Assembly (NCBI GenBank): GCA_028724245.1 | Contig: JAQYDI010000107.1 | Span: 1-48,365, forward strand | DNA: 48,365 bases | From: Lachnospiraceae bacterium | Lineage (GTDB): Bacteria > Bacillota > Clostridia > Lachnospirales > Lachnospiraceae | Reading direction: 5' to 3' | Part shown: positions 42,707 through 48,365 of the stretch, in pieces | How positions within the stretch are numbered: position 1 is the stretch's first letter | How the letters are laid out: every line of letters starts with the position of its first letter | Program-made: the position numbers and the translations under genes | The notes under the pieces: model-generated | What the model was told of the DNA's origin: nothing | Database searches by the model: none | Seen by the model: only the letters and a program-made list of their open reading frames with translations

Positions 42707-43750
42707 TTGAAAGGAAAAGTCATAGTCGGCCTGTCCGGCGGCGTGGATTCTTCTGTTACGGCATATCTTTTGAAAGAACAGGGATACGATGTGACAGGGG
42801 TTAACGTACATATGTTTGAATATCCGGGAGGAGATCAGTCTGCAGCGGATGCCCGGAAGGTGGCGGAATATCTGGGGATTCCTTTTGTAACAAGGGATCT
42901 TTCGGATATATTTGAAAAAAAGGTTATCCGCTATTTTACAGATTCTTACCGGAAAGGACTGACCCCCAACCCCTGTGTGATGTGCAATCATACGGTTAAA
43001 TGGCTGGGATTGCTGGAAAGCTGCCGTGATATGGGAGCAGTTCGTCTGGCAACGGGACATTACGCCGGAATCGGAAAGCAGGCCAATGGCCGTCTGGCTG
43101 TGGAGCGGGCGGTATCGACTGCCAAAGACCAGTCTTATGTTCTGTATCGTCTGACACAGGAGCAGCTGGCCGATACGATCATGCCTCTTGGGGTTTATGA
43201 GAAAGAGGAAATCCGCGCAATTGCAGAAAAAGCAGGGATTCCGGTAGCCGATAAACCGGACAGTCAGGAAATCTGTTTTATTCCGGATCATGATTATGCA
43301 GGATTTATTGAGCGTTGTTCCGGAGAAAAATTTCCGGAAGAAGGGAATTTCGTTACGGCGGACGGACAGGTACTTGGAAAACATAAGGGAATCGTTCATT
43401 ATACGATCGGTCAGCGCAAAGGCCTGAATCTTGCCATGGGACATCCGGTTTTTGTGACGCAGATCCGCCCGGACACCAATGAGGTAGTGATCGGCTCCAA
43501 TGAAGACGTGTTTACCACAAAAGTCCGTTTTCAGGAGGCGGTCTTCATGGGCAGTACGGATTTTACGAAGGAAGAAAGGCTGTGGGGAAGAATCCGATAT
43601 GGTCATAAAGGAAACTGGTGTCGTGTAACTGCATTGGGGGACGGCATATTTGAAGCTGTATTCGAAGAGCACGTTCGGGCAGCAACTCCCGGACAGTCCA
43701 TTGTACTGTACAGCGGAAACGCCATCGCCGGCGGCGGATATATTATGTAA
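42707..43750 (+). CDS. mnmA: tRNA-specific 2-thiouridylase MnmA
   Basis: MnmA thiolates U34 of tRNA-Lys, -Glu and -Gln. The 347-residue protein has the PP-loop VGLSGGVDSSV at its start, NPCVMCNHTVKW with the first catalytic Cys, ATGHYAGI, KDQSYVLY, SQEICFIPD with the second Cys, and a C-terminal TIGQRKGLNLAMGHP barrel. It begins with TTG 42707, nine bases after GGAGG; TTG 42701 is only three bases from the site. All catalytic residues are present. Its stop codon touches the inverted-repeat element that follows. Confidence 0.96.
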   Translation: MKGKVIVGLSGGVDSSVTAYLLKEQGYDVTGVNVHMFEYPGGDQSAADARKVAEYLGIPFVTRDLSDIFEKKVIRYFTDSYRKGLTPNPCVMCNHTVKWLGLLESCRDMGAVRLATGHYAGIGKQANGRLAVERAVSTAKDQSYVLYRLTQEQLADTIMPLGVYEKEEIRAIAEKAGIPVADKPDSQEICFIPDHDYAGFIERCSGEKFPEEGNFVTADGQVLGKHKGIVHYTIGQRKGLNLAMGHPVFVTQIRPDTNEVVIGSNEDVFTTKVRFQEAVFMGSTDFTKEERLWGRIRYGHKGNWCRVTALGDGIFEAVFEEHVRAATPGQSIVLYSGNAIAGGGYIM

Positions 43751-43849
43751 CTGTTCAGAGCCTGTTGCTCTATGAATTTATTTGTTTATTTGGCGGATAC
43801 GCCGCACCGAGGAAATGCACCGTGTTTTCGAGGCTGGCTCTGAACAGTT
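43749..43849. repeat. Dispersed inverted-repeat element (MITE/REP-like), complete copy
   Basis: A 101-bp unit bounded by a perfect 14-base inverted repeat, AACTGTTCAGAGCC / GGCTCTGAACAGTT, with an internal GGCG-GATA-CGCC hairpin. It begins inside the mnmA stop codon and may serve as its transcript end. One arm recurs at 36146-36172, and degenerate cores occur at 2705 and 2747. Confidence 0.8.
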
Positions 43850-43865
43850 TAGATAATTTTTATGA

Positions 43866-43894
43866 TTGACATGACGGCATGAAAATGTTATAAT
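43866..43894 (+). promoter_or_regulatory. Consensus promoter of tRNA-Ser
   Basis: TTGACA (43866-43871), 17-bp spacer, TATAAT (43889-43894): both hexamers perfect, as expected for a stable RNA gene. Confidence 0.95.
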
Positions 43895-43911
43895 CTAACG
43901 CGTCGTGGCAA

Positions 43912-43998
43912 GGAGACGTATCGAAGTGGTCATAACGAGAACGACTCGAAATCGTTTTGTCCGTTCCGGGCACGAGGGTTCGAATCCCTCCGTCTCCG
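43912..43998 (+). tRNA. tRNA-Ser (anticodon CGA)
   Basis: 87-nt class II tRNA: acceptor GGAGACG / CGTCTCC, anticodon stem AACGA/TCGTT around CTCGAAA (anticodon CGA, reading UCG), long variable arm TGTCCGTTCCGGGCAC, T arm GAGGG TTCGAAT CCCTC, discriminator G. CCA is not encoded. Own consensus promoter and terminator. Confidence 0.97.
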
Positions 43999-44004
43999 CT
44001 GCAT

Positions 44005-44032
44005 AAGGCTGTCCTGTGGACAGCCTTTTCTT
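44005..44032 (+). terminator. Terminator of tRNA-Ser
   Basis: Ten-base stem AAGGCTGTCC / GGACAGCCTT with TGT loop, followed by TTCTT. Confidence 0.9.
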
Positions 44033-44065
44033 GTATAACAGGAAACGCAGTTTCCTGTTATACAA
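44031..44065. repeat. Inverted pair of the TATAACAGGAAA repeat (copies 3 and 4)
   Basis: Perfect 16-base palindrome TTGTATAACAGGAAAC / GTTTCCTGTTATACAA with GCA loop, containing the 12-mer at 44034-44045 and its reverse complement at 44051-44062. It follows the tRNA terminator directly. Confidence 0.85.
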
Positions 44066-44086
44066 GAACGCTCCGAGGGGATCGCA

Positions 44087-44160
44087 CTGCGGCGGAAAGG
44101 AAGATGTCATTGAAGTGACCCGCCGCAGGCGGAGAATCTCGTGAAACGAGATTCTTTTCT
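44087..44160 (+). other. Stem and terminator-like hairpin before hisB
   Basis: CTGCGGCGG (44087-44095) pairs with CCGCCGCAG (44120-44128); next comes AGAATCTCGT / ACGAGATTCT (44133-44142 and 44146-44155) with GAA loop and TTTCTT, a good intrinsic terminator 27 bases before the hisB start. No promoter was recognised between it and hisB. Confidence 0.65.
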
Positions 44161-44162
44161 TA

Positions 44163-44174
44163 TATAACAGGAAA
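44163..44174 (+). repeat. Post-terminator repeat TATAACAGGAAA, copy 5
   Basis: Exact 12-mer just after a hairpin and T-rich run and running directly into the hisB ribosome site (GGAGG at 44175). Confidence 0.75.
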
Positions 44175-44186
44175 GGAGGAAGGCAC

Positions 44187-44813
44187 ATGATAAACGGCAG
44201 AAGCTGTCGGACTGTGCCTGTTTTTATGAATCGGATCAGTACAGTTGAAAGAAATACGAAAGAAACACAGATTACATTGGCATTGAATCTGGATGGACAT
44301 GGAAATGCTTCTCTTCAGACGGGAATCGGATTTTTTGATCACATGCTGGATGGATTTACCCGACACGGGCTTTTTGATCTGGATCTGAAAGTCAAAGGGG
44401 ATCTGCATGTGGACTCCCATCATACGATTGAGGATACAGGAATTGTTCTTGGAACCGCTATCCGCGAAGCGGCCGGAGATAAGAAAGGAATCAAGCGATA
44501 CGGCTATTCGCTGCTTCCCATGGATGAAACACTGGTTATGTGTGCCGTTGACCTTTCGGGACGCCCTTATTTCTGCTGGGATGCCGAATTTTCCTGCGAC
44601 CGGTGCGGTGATATGGATACGGAAATGGCCAGAGAATTCTTTTATGCGGTTTCCTATGCGGGAGCCATGAACCTGCATATGAAAGTAATGTACGGGACAA
44701 ATAATCACCATATAATGGAAGCCATGTTCAAGGCATTTGCCAAAGCGCTGGATATGGCGACTATGTTTGACGAACGGATCACGGATGTACTGTCCACAAA
44801 GGGGACTCTGTAA
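44187..44813 (+). CDS. hisB: Imidazoleglycerol-phosphate dehydratase HisB
   Basis: HisB dehydrates imidazole glycerol phosphate in histidine synthesis. The 208-residue protein has GIGFFDHMLDGFTRHG, DSHHTIEDTGIVLG, the Mn-binding His/Glu motifs, and AREFFYAVSYAGAMNLH and NNHHIMEAMFKAFAKAL. GGAGGAAGG sets the start at 44187, which adds 13 residues before the usual family start; ATG 44226 fits the family length but has no ribosome site. No phosphatase domain is fused. It stands apart from any his operon, with only a HisJ-type phosphatase about 1.8 kb away on the other strand. Confidence 0.95.
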   Translation: MINGRSCRTVPVFMNRISTVERNTKETQITLALNLDGHGNASLQTGIGFFDHMLDGFTRHGLFDLDLKVKGDLHVDSHHTIEDTGIVLGTAIREAAGDKKGIKRYGYSLLPMDETLVMCAVDLSGRPYFCWDAEFSCDRCGDMDTEMAREFFYAVSYAGAMNLHMKVMYGTNNHHIMEAMFKAFAKALDMATMFDERITDVLSTKGTL

Positions 44814-44840
44814 ACAGATCCGGTAAAAGGAGAGAGGGAG

Positions 44841-45326
44841 ATGAATATGGGAGATAATCTGCTGGCAGAAACCATTCTGGAAATGAATGGATGTACCGTG
44901 GAGGATATCGGTACGTGGCAGTTTTTTTACGAGAAAAAAGAAAAAGTGAAGAAACTGCTGGAAGAATGCGGTGCCGACAATCAGGAACTGAACCGGCGCA
45001 TGGGCCTGATCGAGCTGATCCTTTCAAGAAGACAGAAGCTGCAGTTCTATCTGGTGGAAAAACCGGATCATACATTCGGGCTTCCGGAAAACTGTGATCT
45101 GAACCGCCCGGAGACTTTTGAAACCCTGATGCTGCTTGACGAACTGGCGGGAACGCTGGAAGAAATCGCAGAACAGGCTGTTCAGAAAAACAGCGTGATG
45201 GAACTGGATGATAATCTGATGAAAATACTGGGACTTCTGAATGAAGCGCCTTATGAAAAACTGGATCAGGTTCTGGACTGCCTTCTGCTTCTCACAGAAA
45301 GACAGTCCGGAACAGAAAATCAGTAA
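44841..45326 (+). CDS. Hypothetical protein
   Basis: A 161-residue, acidic, probably all-helical soluble protein starting at ATG 44841 behind AAAGGAGAGAGGGAG. It contains EKKEKVKKLLEECGADNQEL and LDELAGTLEEIAEQAVQK but no motif I recognise. It follows hisB by 27 bases and is likely co-transcribed. It ends seven bases before the convergent methyltransferase gene. Function unknown. Confidence 0.75.
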   Translation: MNMGDNLLAETILEMNGCTVEDIGTWQFFYEKKEKVKKLLEECGADNQELNRRMGLIELILSRRQKLQFYLVEKPDHTFGLPENCDLNRPETFETLMLLDELAGTLEEIAEQAVQKNSVMELDDNLMKILGLLNEAPYEKLDQVLDCLLLLTERQSGTENQ

Positions 45327-45333
45327 CATGAGA

Positions 45334-46536
45334 TCAGTGACGGTCCACCACCTGGAAAATATAGAATTTCAGATAGTAGGATTCGTCGGATGTCCAGAGA
45401 ATGGGATGATCAGGTGCCTGTGTGTGGAATTCCACCTGACGGAGGTATTTGTGGGCTCCTGAAGCAGCTTCACGGATCGTTTTTGCAAACAGCTGAGGAT
45501 CCATGAAATGAGAACAGGAGCAGGTGGCCAGATAGCCGCCGTTTTTCACCAGCTTCATACCCCGCAGATTGATTTCGCGGTAACCTTTTACGGCATTTTT
45601 GATGGAATTTCTTGATTTTGTAAAAGCAGGAGGATCCAGTATGACCACATCGTACTGTTCCCCCTGCTTTTCCAGTTGGGGAAGCAGTTCAAATACATCG
45701 GCACAGGTAAAATGAACCGTATCGGCCAGTCCGTTCAGCTGTGCATTGCGGATGGCCTGCTGGACGCCGGTGTCTGAAGCATCAACGCCCAGAACGGAAA
45801 CGGCACCTGCCTTTCCGGCATTCAGCGCAAAGGAACCGGTGTGAGTAAAGCAGTCCAGCACTTTTTTGCCGCTGCACAGTCTGGCAACGGCACGGCGGTT
45901 CAGTTTCTGGTCCAGAAAGAAACCGGTTTTCTGACCGTCTTTCACATCGACATAATATTTGACACCGTTTTCTTCGATGATAACCTGCGTGTCAAAGGGT
46001 TCTCCGATAAAACCTTTATACCGCTTCATACCCTCCTGCTCCCGGACTTTGGCATCGCTGCGCTCGTACACACCGCGGATGATGATTCCGTCTTCTGCCA
46101 GTATTTTTTTCAGGAATCCAATGATTTTTTCTTTCAGCAGGTCAATACCCAGAGTCAAAGACTCCACTACCAGGATATCGGAAAATTTGTCGACTACAAT
46201 GCCGGGGAGAAAATCGGCTTCTCCGAAAATCAGGCGGCAGCAGCCGGTATCGATCACATCTTTTCTGTATTCCCAGCAGGCGCGGACACGCTTTTCGAGA
46301 AATTCATCGGTGATGATATCTTCCCGTCTGCGGGAAAGGAGCCTGATGCGGATCTTGGAGTGGGTATTAATATATCCCCACCCCATAAAATATCCGTCAA
46401 AATCTTCTACGGCAATGATTTCGCCGTTTGTAAAATTACCTTCTATGCGGGCAATTTCATTATCAAAAATCCATAAACCACCGGATTTGACAGTCCGGCC
46501 TTCCCCCTTTTTCAGGATAGCAGAAGCAGTGTTCAT
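45334..46536 (-). CDS. Class I SAM-dependent rRNA methyltransferase, RlmI/RlmK-like
   Basis: A 400-residue protein with an N-terminal PUA domain (ILKKGEGRTVKSGGLWIFDNEI, about residues 6-70) and a C-terminal Rossmann methyltransferase with DGQKTGFFLDQKLNRR, VLDCFTHTGSFAL and VILDPPAFTKS, as in E. coli RlmI, which makes m5C1962 in 23S rRNA. GAGGAAACAACC supports ATG 46536; ATG 46584 is less likely. It lies 32 bases after the PHP phosphatase gene and is probably co-transcribed with it. Confidence 0.9.
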   Translation of the reverse strand: MNTASAILKKGEGRTVKSGGLWIFDNEIARIEGNFTNGEIIAVEDFDGYFMGWGYINTHSKIRIRLLSRRREDIITDEFLEKRVRACWEYRKDVIDTGCCRLIFGEADFLPGIVVDKFSDILVVESLTLGIDLLKEKIIGFLKKILAEDGIIIRGVYERSDAKVREQEGMKRYKGFIGEPFDTQVIIEENGVKYYVDVKDGQKTGFFLDQKLNRRAVARLCSGKKVLDCFTHTGSFALNAGKAGAVSVLGVDASDTGVQQAIRNAQLNGLADTVHFTCADVFELLPQLEKQGEQYDVVILDPPAFTKSRNSIKNAVKGYREINLRGMKLVKNGGYLATCSCSHFMDPQLFAKTIREAASGAHKYLRQVEFHTQAPDHPILWTSDESYYLKFYIFQVVDRH

Positions 46537-46568
46537 AGGTTGTTTCCTCTTTTCTTTTTCAATATTAC

Positions 46569-47375
46569 TTATAAAGGTATCCATTCAGGTTTTCGGCTGC
46601 GGAATACCGTCTGATACCGGATGCCGCAGTTTTTCAGATAATCTCCAATATCGGTAAATGCGTAGCCGATGTGAGCTGGCTGGTGTCCGTCGGAACCCAG
46701 AGTGACCATTTCTCCTCCCAGCTCTGCGTAACGGCGGATCACATCCCCGTGGGGATTGGGAAAACCGAGACCGTATTTCAGGCCTGCTGTATTGCACTCC
46801 AGCGCAATTCCCTTTTGAATCAGCAGACGGAGAATTTCATCGATTACCTCGCGGTAATCATCCGAAGGGTAGCCGGAAGGCGCATCGGGGCCGTAGCGGA
46901 CGACATAATCGAGATGTCCCAGTGCATCAAAACAGCTGTGCAGCCGTACATTTTCCAGAGTAGTTTCAAAATATTCAAGATATGCTTCACGGCTGGTCCG
47001 GCCTTCATAAAACTCCGGATAATAAGGGTCCATGCTGCGGACCAGATGAACGGAGCCGATTACATAGTCAAAGGGCCACAAAGCGGTATAGGCTTCAAGC
47101 CGGTCTTTTAAATGATTCATCAGGCCGAGCTCTACGCCTGTACGGACTTCGATCCGGTTTTTGTATTCTTCCTTCAGCTGCAGGATTTCTGTTATGTAGT
47201 CCTGCGTGTCAAATTGAAAAGACATTCCGTAAGTTTTTTCAGGAAAATCGAAATCCTGATGATCCGTGATATATACGGCTTCCATGCCCAGATCGACAGC
47301 ACGTTCGATCTGCAAACGGGCAGGTGTTTCGGAATCGCTGGAAAAGGATGTATGAATGTGGCTGTCAGTATACAT
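46569..47375 (-). CDS. hisJ: Histidinol-phosphatase HisJ family (PHP domain)
   Basis: The 268-residue protein begins MYTDSHIHTSFSSDS with the HxH metal motif of PHP phosphoesterases, followed by VYITDHQDFDFP, GVELGL, GSVHLV, GHLDYVVRYG, LECNTAGLKYG and LGSDGHQP, covering all PHP metal ligands. Histidinol-phosphatases of this type remove phosphate from histidinol phosphate in Firmicutes. GGAGG is five bases before ATG 47375. With hisB nearby a role in histidine synthesis is plausible, but the two genes are on opposite strands. Confidence 0.88.
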   Translation of the reverse strand: MYTDSHIHTSFSSDSETPARLQIERAVDLGMEAVYITDHQDFDFPEKTYGMSFQFDTQDYITEILQLKEEYKNRIEVRTGVELGLMNHLKDRLEAYTALWPFDYVIGSVHLVRSMDPYYPEFYEGRTSREAYLEYFETTLENVRLHSCFDALGHLDYVVRYGPDAPSGYPSDDYREVIDEILRLLIQKGIALECNTAGLKYGLGFPNPHGDVIRRYAELGGEMVTLGSDGHQPAHIGYAFTDIGDYLKNCGIRYQTVFRSRKPEWIPL

Positions 47376-47452
47376 AAAAACCTCCAAGCTGAATTTTTAC
47401 AGTAAACATCATAAGCGAAAAGACGGAAAAAGTACAGTATTATCCGAATAAA

Positions 47453-47481
47453 ATAAAAAAAACTGCACATAACGTATGTGC
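47453..47481 (-). terminator. Terminator-like hairpin upstream of hisJ (minus strand)
   Basis: Read on the minus strand, GCACATA CGT TATGTGC is followed by AG and eight T. It lies about 80 bases upstream of the hisJ start, in the same direction, with no gene before it, so it may act as a leader attenuator or block antisense transcription from the gap region. Confidence 0.55.
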
Positions 47482-47674
47482 GGGAAGGAAAATCAAAAAG
47501 TTTGCCGGTTGGCTGGCCTAAACCTTGACAGAAAATAAACAATCAGACAAATTAGATAATTATTCACGGATTTTTGTGGGAAAAATTCAATAAGAAACAC
47601 GAATTGAAAATAATGGTGCATTTTTATTTAGCCATTTTGATAAAAAACATACGAAATTCTGTAATATTTTCGAC

Positions 47675-47703
47675 TTGCATAATTGTCCTTGATTTTGTAC
47701 AAT
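47675..47703 (+). promoter_or_regulatory. Sigma-A promoter of gap
   Basis: TTGCAT (47675-47680), 17-bp spacer, TACAAT (47698-47703). Confidence 0.75.
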
Positions 47704-47711
47704 ATCCATAG

Positions 47712-47734
47712 TGTCTGAGCAAAAAACTCAGACA
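47712..47734 (+). promoter_or_regulatory. 5' hairpin of the gap transcript
   Basis: TGTCTGAG / CTCAGACA, an eight-base perfect stem with a seven-base A-rich loop, at the predicted 5' end of the mRNA. Such hairpins often stabilise abundant transcripts; this use is inferred. Confidence 0.6.
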
Positions 47735-47786
47735 GGTAGAAACGTAAACACAAAGAGTTTACAGATTATTCTAGGAGGAATAAAAA

Positions 47787-48365
47787 ATGGCAGTAAAAGT
47801 TGCAATTAATGGTTTTGGCCGTATCGGTCGTCTTGCTTTCAGACAGATGTTTGGTGCTGAAGGATATGAAGTAGTAGCAATCAACGATTTAACAGATCCC
47901 AAGATGCTTGCTCACTTATTAAAATATGACTCTTCACAGGGCAGATATGCTTTAGCTGATACAGTTGAAGCTAAAGATGGCGCTATCGTAGTTGACGGCA
48001 AAGAAATCAAAATTTATGCAGAAAAAGATGCAGCAAACCTTCCCTGGGGCGAAATCGGTGTTGATGTAGTTCTGGAATGCACAGGTTTCTATACATCCAA
48101 AGCAAAAGCATCCGCTCATATCACAGCTGGTGCTAAGAAAGTTGTTATTTCCGCTCCCGCTGGTAATGATCTGCCTACGATCGTTTACAGTGTAAATGAA
48201 AAGACTCTGACAACAGAAGATACTATCATTTCTGCTGCATCCTGTACAACAAACTGCTTAGCTCCTATGGCTAAGGCTCTGAATGACTACGCTCCCATCC
48301 AGTCTGGTATCATGGCTACTATCCATGCTTACACAGGCGATCAGATGGTACTGGACGGACCTCAC
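47787..48365 (+). CDS. gap: Glyceraldehyde-3-phosphate dehydrogenase (type I), 5' part
   Basis: The first 193 residues of GAPDH, running off the window end. GAPDH oxidises glyceraldehyde 3-phosphate to 1,3-bisphosphoglycerate with NAD in glycolysis. Seen: NAD-binding [15 protein letters not shown], the aspartate INDLTDP typical of NAD-preferring enzymes, [17 protein letters not shown] and the catalytic [20 protein letters not shown] is eight bases upstream. Codon use is that of a highly expressed gene. Confidence 0.97.
   Translation, partial: MAVKVAINGFGRIGRLAFRQMFGAEGYEVVAINDLTDPKMLAHLLKYDSSQGRYALADTVEAKDGAIVVDGKEIKIYAEKDAANLPWGEIGVDVVLECTGFYTSKAKASAHITAGAKKVVISAPAGNDLPTIVYSVNEKTLTTEDTIISAASCTTNCLAPMAKALNDYAPIQSGIMATIHAYTGDQMVLDGPH

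Larger units (their letters stand above)
47376..47786. other. Intergenic region between hisJ and gap
   Basis: About 410 bp without a gene. Contents: a terminator-like hairpin on the minus strand (47453-47481), an AT-rich segment (47520-47670), the gap promoter (47675-47703) and a hairpin in the gap leader. No riboswitch recognised. Confidence 0.6.

Noticed and set aside
43895-44188. A 97-residue minus-strand frame with repeated FLLYKK segments
   Set aside because: It covers tRNA-Ser and the palindromic repeats; the repeated peptide is merely the translation of the TATAACAGGAAA palindrome.

Overview
The window is a stretch of Firmicutes chromosome, most likely from a spore-forming Lachnospiraceae species (Blautia or a close relative). 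The sporulation gene spoIVA, a SpoVB-like flippase, an SH3-repeat lipoprotein, the DUF512 radical-SAM gene beside der, and the ylxM-ffh-rpsP-khpA-rimM-trmD-rplS cluster all fit that clade. Base composition is moderate, genes are densely packed, most starts have AGGAGG-type ribosome sites, and sigma-A promoters with 17-bp spacers are easy to see. The genus is inferred from gene content only.

Layout. 1-1662: an AlbA_2-domain gene fragment and an IS element with one DDE transposase. 1664-4538: a DUF5688 protein, a small repeat cluster, tRNA-Arg(CCG) and an SH3 lipoprotein. 4589-8478: overlapping queA, an RluF-type pseudouridine synthase and ligA. 8516-11839: metA, then two G3E/CobW-type GTPases, one with a tandem His/Cys-rich metal-binding insert and one fused to a YcgQ/TIGR03943-like domain. 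11863-13141: an atypical long PRPP synthetase (minus strand). 13373-17834: DUF512 radical SAM, der, plsY, gpsA. 17910-19814: the last two purine steps made by two separate proteins, an archaeal-type IMP cyclohydrolase and a stand-alone AICAR formyltransferase. 19870-20933: AT-rich spacer with tandem promoters and a small AbrB/MraZ-like protein. 21017-24248: a Nudix-HD fusion, a SEC-C protein and a DacF-type carboxypeptidase. 24412-30657: tandem PPK2, spoIVA, a degenerate LytM-like protein and a HyuA-like ATPase. 31014-36132: a divergent thymidylate synthase homologue and the SRP/ribosome operon. 36275-40837: signal peptidase, rbgA, second signal peptidase, rnhB, yraN, pgeF and an unknown gene. 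40838-41229: an apparent orphan small RNA. 41230-48365: SpoVB-like flippase, mnmA, tRNA-Ser(CGA) with repeats, hisB, an unknown gene, an RlmI-like methyltransferase, a PHP histidinol phosphatase and the start of gap.

Most of the window is housekeeping: translation, tRNA/rRNA modification, secretion, nucleotide metabolism and sporulation. The observations most worth following are: (1) the candidate small RNA at about 41035-41204, with a near-consensus promoter, three hairpins, a single-stranded CU-rich linker carrying two anti-Shine-Dalgarno motifs, and an intrinsic terminator; (2) a 12-nt sequence occurring five times just after terminator-type hairpins, often close to the next gene; (3) a second dispersed repeat family with terminal inverted repeats; (4) the paired G3E metallochaperone genes; (5) the divergent thymidylate synthase homologue; and (6) the metal-ligand-less LytM protein opposite spoIVA.
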